Shown here: in pieces, positions 10,597 through 18,017 of the stretch
How positions within the stretch are numbered: position 1 is the first letter of the stretch
Layout: each line of letters opens with the position of its first letter
DNA from: Vibrio sp. MEBiC08052
GTDB taxonomy: Bacteria > Pseudomonadota > Gammaproteobacteria > Enterobacterales > Vibrionaceae
Length of the DNA stretch: 64,000 bases
Assembly (NCBI RefSeq): GCF_001506075.1
Contig: NZ_KQ947475.1
Span: forward strand, 467,376-531,375
Direction of reading: 5' to 3'
The notes under the pieces: model-generated
What the model saw: only the letters and a program-made list of their open reading frames with translations
What the model was told of the DNA's origin: nothing
Database searches by the model: none
Position numbers and translations under genes: made by a program

Positions 10597-11079
10597 TTAG
10601 CTTGCCGGGTGATGGTGGCGAAAACGCAGTAAATAATCTAATGAAATTGTCCCGGCTCCCTTGTACATGATCCAAGCGCTCAGTGCTAACCATGTCGCAT
10701 GTGTCGGATAAGCATCCGGGTAAACAAAAACCTGAATCACCAGTGTCATGCCAAAAATTCCCAGCGCGGCAAGGCGAGTCATTAATCCGGTGAGCAATAA
10801 AATAGAAAGCAGATGCTCGGCAATGGTGGCAAGGTAAGCGGCCAACACATAAGGGATGAGCGGTAGGTTGTATTCATATTCGAACAAGGTAAATGTACTG
10901 TCCTTAATGGTCGGCCAGCCCAGATGAATTGGGCCGGAAATCAAGTTGAAAGAAAATCCTTCGATTTTGGTTTGCCCGGACAGCCAGAAGATTGCAGCGA
11001 GGCCAAAGCGACTCAGCAGTAAAATGATCGATTCTGTCCACGGAGAGACTACGATTTTCTTGAGTAATGGCGGTGACAT
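10597..11079 (-). CDS. DoxX family membrane protein (BufD-like)
   Basis: A 160-residue DoxX/DoxD-family integral membrane protein with about four hydrophobic segments and a GTISLDYLLRF end. The last nine residues hold three adjacent histidines (RHHHPAS), possibly metal-binding. DoxX proteins often close bufferin-type (DUF2282-MNIO-DUF2063) operons; their biochemical role there is unclear and may involve redox or metal handling. The start follows AGGAGCTGGTT. It lies 9 bp after the DUF2063 gene, so it is clearly the last gene of the operon. Confidence 0.85.
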   Translation of the reverse strand: MSPPLLKKIVVSPWTESIILLLSRFGLAAIFWLSGQTKIEGFSFNLISGPIHLGWPTIKDSTFTLFEYEYNLPLIPYVLAAYLATIAEHLLSILLLTGLMTRLAALGIFGMTLVIQVFVYPDAYPTHATWLALSAWIMYKGAGTISLDYLLRFRHHHPAS

Positions 11080-11088
11080 AACCAGCTC

Positions 11089-11838
11089 CTATTGTGGCAA
11101 AATCGCTCGGATAATGGGTTTTTGTAAGAGGGTTGAAAATAACTCTGGAAAATGATCTGGCGCGATGTTTTGGCTTGCTTGTTCCAGCGTGACGCCTTGC
11201 TGTAACCGCTGAAGTAAATGGTATTCATCAGCCGAAAGAGAGTAGAAGACACCATAATGCTCTCTCTTGGTCAGTAGTAGGTACTCACTTTTATCCCACT
11301 GAATATCTTGAATCATGTGCGCTGAATTTGGCTGGTGAGCCTGATAAATTAACCCGACAGCATAAGATGTTTGCCAGAACTGACAGGGTTCGGTGAGCTG
11401 CCAGACCGATTGGGTCGGATCTGCGCATTCTGCCAGATGCTGTTGAATGTCGGTAATGGAAAGCACGGGGAGATCGGCTGCGTGAGTCAATTGCAGTAAC
11501 TGATATTCCAGTTGGGCTAATTCACTGAAGTAAGGCAGTGATGAAAGCTGCGGGATTGAGCGGGAAAACTCAGCAAATTGCGCCCCATACTCGCTCAATA
11601 TTGGCGAAGTTGGCGGATAACGTTGAATAAAGTGCCCTGCCAGCATGCGGAAAAAATCTTCACCGACAACCTGTCTACAGACAGGGTAGATCTCTTCCAG
11701 TGCTTCGGTCAGTGAGTGATAGACATTGTTGCGGTAAACGGCAAAACGAGCTTGTTTTTCTGCGGTTGATGTTGCGTCGATTTGCGGCAGTGCTTCATCG
11801 TTTTGCATCAGAATCGACTGACTAAATTGCTGTTGCAT
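11089..11838 (-). CDS. bufC: DUF2063 domain protein, partner of the MNIO enzyme (BufC/HvfC-like)
   Basis: Family of proteins that pair with DUF692/MNIO enzymes to modify a peptide substrate. The N-terminal DUF2063 domain shows RFAVYRNNVYHSLTEALEE followed by YPVCRQVVGEDFF and the FAEFSRSIP region. Despite the old Pfam label of putative DNA-binding, the family is now seen as a partner or recognition subunit in RiPP maturation. The start was set at ATG 11838 (249 residues), which overlaps the end of bufB by 17 bp. The longer frame to 11952 lies wholly inside bufB. The symbol is assigned by family and context only. Confidence 0.85.
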   Translation of the reverse strand: MQQQFSQSILMQNDEALPQIDATSTAEKQARFAVYRNNVYHSLTEALEEIYPVCRQVVGEDFFRMLAGHFIQRYPPTSPILSEYGAQFAEFSRSIPQLSSLPYFSELAQLEYQLLQLTHAADLPVLSITDIQQHLAECADPTQSVWQLTEPCQFWQTSYAVGLIYQAHQPNSAHMIQDIQWDKSEYLLLTKREHYGVFYSLSADEYHLLQRLQQGVTLEQASQNIAPDHFPELFSTLLQKPIIRAILPQ

Positions 11839-12742
11839 GATCGGCCCCTGACTCTGATTGAAACGTGCGTTGAATGCGAGTTCGTATCTGATCAGCCATT
11901 GTGGCCTGCCGTTGTAGTACGGCAAGTTCCGGGAGTTGCCCGTCCCATTCAATCAACGTGGGCTTATCTCCCCACTTCTGTAAGGTATATTGATAGAGCT
12001 GCCAGACGTCATCAGTGACTTCTCGGTCATGGCTGTCGATTCTTAGTGGTACTGTCTCATTTTGGTCAATCGCATATCCGGCCAGATGAATTTGTCGTAC
12101 AGACTGACCGGGAAATTGATCGATATATTGGTAGGGATTCTGTTGATGATTAAAACAGGAGACGGCAACATTATTGACGTCAAGTAGCAATTGGCATCCG
12201 GTCCGCTGGATGATCGTGCTGATAAATTCCAGCTCACTCATGGTTGTTGTTTTGAAGCGCAGATAAGTGGATGGATTTTCCAATAGCATGGGGCGCTTCA
12301 ACTGTTCCTGAACCTGCTCAATGTGCGCACAAACTTGCCCAAGCGTTTTCTCCGTATAAGGGAGCGGGAGTAAATCATTGAAAAAATGATTGAAATGGCT
12401 GGACCAAGCCAAATGCTCTGAAAAAACCAGCGGTTCGATCCATTCAACCAGTTGTGCGACTTTTTTCAGATGTTCCCGGTTCAATGGTGATTCGCCACCG
12501 ATCGAGAGGCCAACTCCATGAACAGTGATCGGATAATGTGCCCGAATCTTTTCCAGATAGTAGCGATTGGGGCCTCCGGCAGAAAGATAGTTTTCAGCAT
12601 GGATTTCAAAAAAACCGACCGACGGTTTTTCTGTCAGAATCGTCTGATAATAACAGGGTTTTAAGCTCACCCCGCTTCGGGGTGGAAAACCCGAAGACGT
12701 TAGCACGTCTTCGGCGGATGGGGTTTGACGAGGATTAATCAT
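11822..12742 (-). CDS. bufB: Multinuclear non-heme iron-dependent oxidase, DUF692/MNIO family (BufB-like)
   Basis: 306-residue TIM-barrel protein of the DUF692 (MNIO) family. Members use two or three iron ions to rewrite cysteines in ribosomal peptides; in bufferins they form thiooxazole-type heterocycles with BufC. Candidate metal and active-site residues sit in the expected strands: FFEIHAENY (E46, H48), VHGVGLSIGG (H75), FSEHLAW (H110), LLENPS (E155), LLLDVNNVAVS (D188, N190), IHLAGY (H219) and IDSHDREV (D236, H238). It starts 15 bp after the peptide gene. The reaction here is inferred from family and neighbours. Confidence 0.9.
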   Translation of the reverse strand: MINPRQTPSAEDVLTSSGFPPRSGVSLKPCYYQTILTEKPSVGFFEIHAENYLSAGGPNRYYLEKIRAHYPITVHGVGLSIGGESPLNREHLKKVAQLVEWIEPLVFSEHLAWSSHFNHFFNDLLPLPYTEKTLGQVCAHIEQVQEQLKRPMLLENPSTYLRFKTTTMSELEFISTIIQRTGCQLLLDVNNVAVSCFNHQQNPYQYIDQFPGQSVRQIHLAGYAIDQNETVPLRIDSHDREVTDDVWQLYQYTLQKWGDKPTLIEWDGQLPELAVLQRQATMADQIRTRIQRTFQSESGADHATAI

Positions 12743-12757
12743 CGCGAAAAGCTCGAC

Positions 12758-13033
12758 TTAGAATGCTTTGAGCAGACCATGGCCTGTCGGCGAGGTTTCT
12801 GATTTCATCTCCATACAGGTCCCTTTAGGAACAAACTTCCATGCGTCTCCCTGATAATCTGTTTTTGCTGTGCCGGCACAAGTGGTTCCGGGGCCAGCTT
12901 TACAATCATTTTGCCCGGCAAGTGCGATCCCGTAGCATTTTTCTTTACCGGCGGCTTGAGCCGGCAGTGTCGCTGCCGAGAGTGCAACCGCAGTTGTCAG
13001 AGCGAGAGCAAGAGATGTTTTTGATGTGTTCAT
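12758..13033 (-). CDS. bufA1: Secreted four-cysteine peptide, DUF2282 (bufferin BufA1-like precursor)
   Basis: A 91-residue precursor with a clear Sec signal peptide (cleavage after residues 25-27, PAQA|AGK). The mature part has four cysteines at 33, 44, 52 and 73 in the DUF2282 pattern [17 protein letters not shown]...CAG...KGTCMEM. Related bufferins are RiPPs: the MNIO enzyme and its partner modify cysteines, and the exported product binds copper in the periplasm. The start follows GAGG with 8-bp spacing. An ECF-type promoter lies 40-70 bp upstream, the second of a matched pair. No second bufferin (bufA2) gene is seen. Confidence 0.87.
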   Translation of the reverse strand: MNTSKTSLALALTTAVALSAATLPAQAAGKEKCYGIALAGQNDCKAGPGTTCAGTAKTDYQGDAWKFVPKGTCMEMKSETSPTGHGLLKAF

Positions 13034-13067
13034 AGTGTTTTCCTCACAAGTGTATTGTCTGATTCCC

Positions 13068-13100
13068 TTATTCGACGGATGAACAGGGGTAGGTATTACA
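13068..13100 (-). promoter_or_regulatory. ECF-type promoter of the bufferin-type operon
   Basis: On the minus strand TGTAA (13096-13100) and CGTCGAATAA (13068-13077) are 18 bp apart and lie just upstream of the DUF2282 gene. The same pair with 17-bp spacing precedes the sigma-factor gene. TGTAA/CGTC elements are typical of ECF sigma factors. The link to the sigma factor next door is inference. Confidence 0.6.
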
Positions 13101-13121
13101 CAAAAAATGGAAAAAAATTTA

Positions 13122-13313
13122 TTATTCTTTATCTTTCAATTCTGCATGCATATAACTTTTTGATAATAAACGGATATCATCCATCTGCTTACCAAACCGA
13201 CGGCAACTGCTGCACATGCTTGTATGGAGACGTAATGCCAATTTCTCTTTGGTGGTGAGTGTTCGCTCCATTCGCTCGGAAAGAAGTCGGGTAGCTTGTT
13301 TACAGTTCATCAT
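13122..13313 (-). CDS. Small zinc-finger anti-sigma-like protein
   Basis: 63 residues, overlapping the end of the sigma gene by 4 bp (ATGA), so translationally coupled. It has the HC2-type motif H30-x3-C34-x2-C37 (LHTSMCSSC) and an upstream cysteine (C4 in [11 protein letters not shown]), as in zinc-binding anti-sigma domains. No transmembrane segment is visible, so it would act in the cytoplasm. The likely job is to hold the adjacent ECF sigma factor until metal or redox stress releases it. The role is inferred from motif and coupling. Confidence 0.75.
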   Translation of the reverse strand: MMNCKQATRLLSERMERTLTTKEKLALRLHTSMCSSCRRFGKQMDDIRLLSKSYMHAELKDKE

Positions 13314-13936
13314 CGTTCCTCCGACAGATACCAGTTATTTTCTAAACACTCCCGGAGTCTGAGACGAGCACGGTAGAGCGTGACATTGAGGTGACTGACC
13401 GAGATGTCTTCATTGTGACAAATCTCGGGCGTTTCCAGTTCAAGGAACTCTCGCATCATGAATAATCGACCATAGCGTTCCGGTAAGGCATTCAGGCAAG
13501 CATCGAACACGCGCCAAAAATGTTCGTTTTCAATACAACTATCAGGTTGTTGCCATTTCACCGGGCGCTCGTGTTTATGCCAGTGACCATGTTGATCAAA
13601 CAGCTTTTCCATCAAGGCATCGCCTTGAGTACAGTCCCCCTGTTCAAGCTGACTGGCGACCGTGGTGCGTTTTTCTTTTCTCAGTAAATCGATCAATTTG
13701 TTTTTGAGAATGGCAAAAATCCAAGTTTTCAGTGCGGCTTGCTGTTCAAACTTATCGATATGTTGATATGCGGCAATCATTGCTTCCTGGACCGCATCCT
13801 CGGCCAGTTGTTCGTCTTGAACCTGCAACCGGGCAAATTTCAACATCTGCTGCCTTAACGGTTGGATAAACTGCTCATCATCAAAGAGATGCTGTGAAAA
13901 GGTATTTGGTTGAATATCTGAATCGGCTAATGTCAT
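13310..13936 (-). CDS. ECF-family RNA polymerase sigma factor
   Basis: 208 residues with sigma region 2 (about 25-95: LAEDAVQEAMIAAYQ and LKTWIFAILKNKLIDLLRKE) and region 4 (about 145-205: LPERYGRLFMMREFLELE and the helix-turn-helix ISVSHLNVTLYRARLRLREC). Sigma regions 1 and 3 are absent, as expected for ECF factors. It overlaps a zinc-finger anti-sigma-like gene and heads the bufferin-type operon. The gene has its own ECF-type promoter, suggesting autoregulation. ECF factors of this context respond to copper or other heavy metals in Caulobacter (SigF); the signal here is not known. Confidence 0.88.
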   Translation of the reverse strand: MTLADSDIQPNTFSQHLFDDEQFIQPLRQQMLKFARLQVQDEQLAEDAVQEAMIAAYQHIDKFEQQAALKTWIFAILKNKLIDLLRKEKRTTVASQLEQGDCTQGDALMEKLFDQHGHWHKHERPVKWQQPDSCIENEHFWRVFDACLNALPERYGRLFMMREFLELETPEICHNEDISVSHLNVTLYRARLRLRECLENNWYLSEER

Positions 13937-13965
13937 TCAATATCTCAATAAAAAGGAACTCTGTT

Positions 13966-13997
13966 AGTTTAGACGAATCTTGAATCAATTCCTTACA
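13966..13997 (-). promoter_or_regulatory. ECF-type promoter of the sigma-factor gene
   Basis: TGTAA (13993-13997) and CGTCTAAAC (13967-13975) on the minus strand are 17 bp apart, and the CGTC element lies about 36 bp before the sigma gene start. It has the same two elements as the promoter before the DUF2282 gene, consistent with autoregulation. Confidence 0.58.
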
Positions 13998-14147
13998 GGG
14001 TATTTTTATTTTTTATGAGTCGGATGTCTGTGTCGTGTTCTTTATGATGTCATTCGTTTGAACGACGAGTATCAAGCGATGAGCAAGCTGGGTACGTCGT
14101 CAGATCAGGAATTCATAGAAAGAGAAAGATGGTGGGGGAGAATATAA

Positions 14148-14173
14148 ACATCCGCCCAATGCAGAACGGATGT
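14148..14173 (-). terminator. Possible terminator after yacG
   Basis: A 7-bp perfect stem (ACATCCG / CGGATGT, 12-nt loop) lies 14 bp past the yacG stop and is followed on the minus strand by TTTATATT. The U-tract is weak. The remainder of 13998-14186 shows no gene. Confidence 0.5.
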
Positions 14174-14186
14174 GAAGATGTGAAGG

Positions 14187-14390
14187 TTAATCGAGATCGT
14201 CTTCTGACCAACCATCCGTATCGGAGATATCGGGAGCACTGGGGATGGTATTTTCTTCATTGGCCCAGCTACCGAAGTCGATCATTTGGCATTTTTTACT
14301 ACAAAACGGGCGGAAGGGACTTTGCTCTCCCCAGACAACAGCGGTGCCACATTGAGGACATTGAACGGTTGTGATTTTTGGATTTGTCAT
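14187..14390 (-). CDS. yacG: DNA gyrase inhibitor YacG
   Basis: 67-residue zinc protein that binds GyrB and blocks gyrase DNA binding in E. coli. The four zinc cysteines are visible in CPQCG (C11, C14) and CSKKC (C30, C34). The C-terminus is acidic ([14 protein letters not shown]), as in relatives. It closes the coaE-zapD-yacG cluster, separated from zapD by 23 bp. Confidence 0.93.
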   Translation of the reverse strand: MTNPKITTVQCPQCGTAVVWGEQSPFRPFCSKKCQMIDFGSWANEENTIPSAPDISDTDGWSEDDLD

Positions 14391-14413
14391 AATTCTCTAT
14401 ATAGTTCAGTTCG

Positions 14414-15154
14414 TTAGCAACAAACTGCCAGCTCAAACTGAATATCGCAAGCGCTGGCCTGATTGGTTTCAAATTCAATAAATTTTATCGCAAAACGGTT
14501 TTTGTGTCCTGAGATCATCGGATAAACCCCATATTCCAGAGGAATCAGCAGACGGAGAATATTCGCATCTTCAGCATCGCTCTGATAAAAGCCTGATTTT
14601 GCAGTATACGCATGGTACTGACCGGTTTCCCGGGCGAGTTTCAGCCATAGACTCAGTGCAGATGATAGGGGTTTCAGGGTGTGGAGCCAAGTCAAAGCAT
14701 CCCGCTGTTTTTGTTCGGTCGGTGTATGTAGCCAGTAATGCAGTGCCGGCAGATCAAAACAGCATGAACCACCGGGAAGATTAAATCGCTGGCGGACAGA
14801 GATCAGAAAGCGATCTTCTTTGAGTGAGACGCCAAACCGTTCTGCATTCATCAGATTTGAATGGACTTCATCGACTTCTCTCAGTAACGCCAGTAAGGTA
14901 TTTTGATCGACCCCGTCAACATTCAACCAATTTCGGTACATGATGCGCTGCTTCTCGATATCTTTCGCCAGTTCACTGCGTAGCTGAATTTGTTCAAAAA
15001 TATCAAGCAGGTCAAACAATGCCCGGAAAAAAAGCTGATATTGGTCACTATCATCAAATTGAGATGCACGATGAAGTTGGGCCAGCAGGGCTTCGACTCT
15101 CAGATAAATTCGAGTCTTTTCATTCAGAGGATGTTCGAATTGATGGATCGTCAT
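14414..15154 (-). CDS. zapD: Cell division protein ZapD
   Basis: Cross-links FtsZ filaments at the septum. Its 246 residues match the family (247 in E. coli). The family N-terminus [16 protein letters not shown] is followed by an all-helical domain and a C-terminal beta domain ending IQFELAVCC. It is cytoplasmic with no signal or membrane segment. It lies between coaE (32 bp upstream) and yacG (23 bp downstream) on the same strand, the conserved cluster. Confidence 0.95.
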   Translation of the reverse strand: MTIHQFEHPLNEKTRIYLRVEALLAQLHRASQFDDSDQYQLFFRALFDLLDIFEQIQLRSELAKDIEKQRIMYRNWLNVDGVDQNTLLALLREVDEVHSNLMNAERFGVSLKEDRFLISVRQRFNLPGGSCCFDLPALHYWLHTPTEQKQRDALTWLHTLKPLSSALSLWLKLARETGQYHAYTAKSGFYQSDAEDANILRLLIPLEYGVYPMISGHKNRFAIKFIEFETNQASACDIQFELAVCC

Positions 15155-15186
15155 TTCGCTAGCCTTTATTTATATCCGTATTATTT

Positions 15187-15795
15187 TCACAAATTTCTGC
15201 CGCTCATGGCTAGGTACTTCTGGTGTAATTCTGTGATTTGAGGCAGAAGTTGATGGCTTTCCGCACTATTGTTAATCACATCATCGGCCACTGCAAGGCG
15301 TTCAGTTCTAGTCGCTTGGGCAGAAAGTATATTCTGAGCGTGCGAATCACTGATTCCGTCACGAAGCATTGTGCGCTGGATCTGTATCGTTTCATCCACA
15401 TCGATGACTAAAATTCGGTCGGCCATCGACTGGAGTTGATTTTCAACTAAGAGTGGGATGACTAACAATGCATAGGGTGAGGTGGTGCGAGTGAGCGCGC
15501 GCTGCATTTTTTGTCTGATCATCGGATGAAGGAGTTGGTTCAGCCATGATTTTTCATCCGCATCGGCAAAGATAATTTCTCTTAGGCGCGCACGGTTTAA
15601 TGTGCCGTCATCGTTGAGTATCTTGTGACCGAAATGTTCTGTAATGGCCGTCAGCCCTGTGGTGCCGATGGCAACCACCTCTCTGGCAATGACATCCGCA
15701 TCGACGACATCAATCGCAAAGTGTTGATGAAAGAGTTCGGCTACCGTTGTTTTTCCGCTCGATATACCTCCGGTCAACCCGACAACGAATGTCAT
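15187..15795 (-). CDS. coaE: Dephospho-CoA kinase
   Basis: Last step of coenzyme A synthesis: phosphorylates the 3'-hydroxyl of dephospho-CoA with ATP. It is 202 residues long. The P-loop GLTGGISSGKTTVA lies at residues 6-19, followed by the DVVDADVIAREVV substrate segment and LVIPLLVENQL. It starts 2 bp after the prepilin peptidase stop, so it is co-transcribed with the pil genes, a common Vibrio and Pseudomonas arrangement (pilD-coaE). Confidence 0.95.
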   Translation of the reverse strand: MTFVVGLTGGISSGKTTVAELFHQHFAIDVVDADVIAREVVAIGTTGLTAITEHFGHKILNDDGTLNRARLREIIFADADEKSWLNQLLHPMIRQKMQRALTRTTSPYALLVIPLLVENQLQSMADRILVIDVDETIQIQRTMLRDGISDSHAQNILSAQATRTERLAVADDVINNSAESHQLLPQITELHQKYLAMSGRNL

Positions 15796-15796
15796 A

Positions 15797-16687
15797 TTAC
15801 GCTCCTAATACGATTGATGTATACCAGCTCATCATCGGGTTGCCCCAGATGAGACAGATCCATCCGGCAATCGCCAGAGAGGGGCCGAATGGAAAGGATG
15901 GATTACTTTGCTTACTTGTCAAAACTTGCTTTCTTATCAAAAGTAGTGTGACACCTAAAATGATGCCAATCACGGAGGACAATAAAATCACCATCGGTAA
16001 CGTTTGCCAGCCGATCCATGCGCCGATGGCAGCAAGATATTTAAAGTCACCATACCCCATGCCTTCTTTTTTCGTCAGCAGTTTAAAAATCCAGTAAATC
16101 GACCAGAGTGATAAATAGCCGGCAACCGCGCCGATTACCGCATCGGATAGCGGCAGCGGATTGATATGTGTCAGTGAGAGTAATAGCCCAAGCCAGATCA
16201 GCGGGATGGTTAAATTGTCGGGAAGTAACATCTGATTGAGATCGATACATGCAGCGGCAATGCTGATGTAAGTAAACATGAGCAATGCCAGCGTGTAATA
16301 GGTCATGCCTCCGTGAATTGCGACGATGCAGCTTGCCAGTGCCGTCACGAGTTCTACCAGTGGATATTGTACTGATATCCGTTTTCCGCAGTCTGCACAT
16401 TTGCCACCGAGCAGTAACCAGCTAAACAGCGGGATATTATGCCAAATCCGGATTCGGTGATGACAGTGCGGGCAAAATGAAGCCGGGAGACTGAGTGAAA
16501 TCTGTTCTTTCTTGGCCGGTGCAGGAATGTCGTATTCGGGGAAAGCTTCGGCAAATTCTTGCTTCCAGTTTGTGACCATCATCTGTGGTAAACGATAGAT
16601 GACGACATTCAGAAAACTGCCGATGATGAGCCCGAAGAGGCTCGCAAAAACAGGAAATAACCAAGGATAAATCAAAAATGCATCCAT
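15797..16687 (-). CDS. pilD: Type IV prepilin peptidase / N-methyltransferase
   Basis: Inner-membrane aspartic protease that cleaves and N-methylates type IV pilins and type II secretion pseudopilins. It is 296 residues long. A cytoplasmic loop holds a zinc-type tetracysteine set (C72, C75, C97, C100). The catalytic aspartates are D149 (ACIDLNQ) and D214 in the GMGYGDFK signature. About eight hydrophobic segments are visible. It is in the same orientation as pilC, with a 106-bp gap, and is followed by coaE after 1 bp. The enzyme probably also serves a type II secretion system coded elsewhere. Confidence 0.95.
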   Translation of the reverse strand: MDAFLIYPWLFPVFASLFGLIIGSFLNVVIYRLPQMMVTNWKQEFAEAFPEYDIPAPAKKEQISLSLPASFCPHCHHRIRIWHNIPLFSWLLLGGKCADCGKRISVQYPLVELVTALASCIVAIHGGMTYYTLALLMFTYISIAAACIDLNQMLLPDNLTIPLIWLGLLLSLTHINPLPLSDAVIGAVAGYLSLWSIYWIFKLLTKKEGMGYGDFKYLAAIGAWIGWQTLPMVILLSSVIGIILGVTLLLIRKQVLTSKQSNPSFPFGPSLAIAGWICLIWGNPMMSWYTSIVLGA

Positions 16688-16793
16688 TCAACTATGCTCA
16701 ATGTTATTCGATAATTCACCCCGTTCAACGAGGTCGTTTCAATTCAGACCGGTGACTCAGAGCTCATCTGAGAGTACAACAGCGGACATTATA

Positions 16794-18017
16794 CTATCCC
16801 ATCACCTGCATTAAGTTAAAGACAGGTAAATACATTGCGATGACTAATCCCCCTATCAGGCCGCCAAGCAACAAGATCAATAAGGGTTCAATCATTTCTC
16901 CGAGCTGTTCAACATACTGATCGATGTCTTGTTCGTATTGTTGGGTCACCTTAGTCAGCACTTGACCTAATGTGCCGGATTCTTCTCCGATGAAGACCAT
17001 TTGTGTGACAAATTCAGGAAAATGGTGACTGTTCTGCATTGCCGCATATAAGCTGGTTCCGGCAGAAACCTGTGCCAAAACCGTTTCCAGTGCGGTTCGA
17101 TAGCGCAGCGACCCTGCAATATTTTGTGCGCTTTTCAGGCTATCCAGTAAAGGAATGCCGCAATCATAACAGGTTGCCAGAGTGCGACAACAACGAATCA
17201 TGATCGCTTTTGTTCGCAAAGGACCCAACAGTGGTAGTCTGAGTAGGAGTGACTCCATAATCATTTGGAGCATCGTGATGCGATGCCAGAGGCTCTTCAA
17301 CAGGCATATCACACCAATCACGAATGCGACGGCCCACTTCCCCCAGAATCTTAGTATGTCCGATACGGTCAGAACCTGGCGAGTCAACCAAGGTAACTCA
17401 GCGTGCATATGGGCAAACATCTGAGCGAATTCAGGGATGACTTTCGTTAACATCAGTGCGGTGAGTAGCAGTGCGCTCACCAACACAATCGATGGATACG
17501 TTGCTGCTTTGATCATTTTTGCACGGAGCTGGGCGTGTTTTTCCCGGTAATCGGCAATTTGGGCCAGTGTTTCGGCGATTCTCCCGGTCATTTCTCCTGC
17601 ATGGAGCATGTCACCATACAGACCCCGAAAAGCGGGGGAACTCTGTTGGAGTGCATCGGTTAACGATGCACCATTCATCAGCGCATTGTGTGCTTGTAAT
17701 ACAATGAGTTTGGAACCAAAACGAGAACATTGTGTGGCAATCAGAAGGAGCGCTTGAACGATGGGAAGCCCGGCGTTCAGCATAATTGCCAGCTGTCGTA
17801 TCAGGTCTGTAATATCCTTTACGCGAGCACGATTGAGCCATCGTGTGAGTGGATTGGGCGGATCCGGGCGAATGATGTGAATCGCAGTCAGGTTTTGTTG
17901 TAACTGGCGGAGCGCATCTTCCTGAGAAAATGCCCAGAGATGTCCGGTTTTACGCTGTTGATCGAGATGAATCCCTTGCCAGTAATAGCGATGAAGTTCA
18001 GGCGTCGGGGGCGGCAT
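16794..18017 (-). CDS. pilC: Type IV pilus inner-membrane platform protein PilC
   Basis: GspF/PilC-family polytopic membrane protein that couples the assembly ATPase to the pilus base. It is 407 residues long from ATG 18017. Two T2SSF domains (about 75-200 and 280-400) are visible with three strong hydrophobic segments; GEMTGRIAETL and GEESGTLGQVL mark the two repeats. The longer frame up to 18167 lies within pilB and is rejected. The start overlaps the 3' end of pilB by 20 bp. Confidence 0.94.
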   Translation of the reverse strand: MPPPTPELHRYYWQGIHLDQQRKTGHLWAFSQEDALRQLQQNLTAIHIIRPDPPNPLTRWLNRARVKDITDLIRQLAIMLNAGLPIVQALLLIATQCSRFGSKLIVLQAHNALMNGASLTDALQQSSPAFRGLYGDMLHAGEMTGRIAETLAQIADYREKHAQLRAKMIKAATYPSIVLVSALLLTALMLTKVIPEFAQMFAHMHAELPWLTRQVLTVSDILRFWGKWAVAFVIGVICLLKSLWHRITMLQMIMESLLLRLPLLGPLRTKAIMIRCCRTLATCYDCGIPLLDSLKSAQNIAGSLRYRTALETVLAQVSAGTSLYAAMQNSHHFPEFVTQMVFIGEESGTLGQVLTKVTQQYEQDIDQYVEQLGEMIEPLLILLLGGLIGGLVIAMYLPVFNLMQVMG

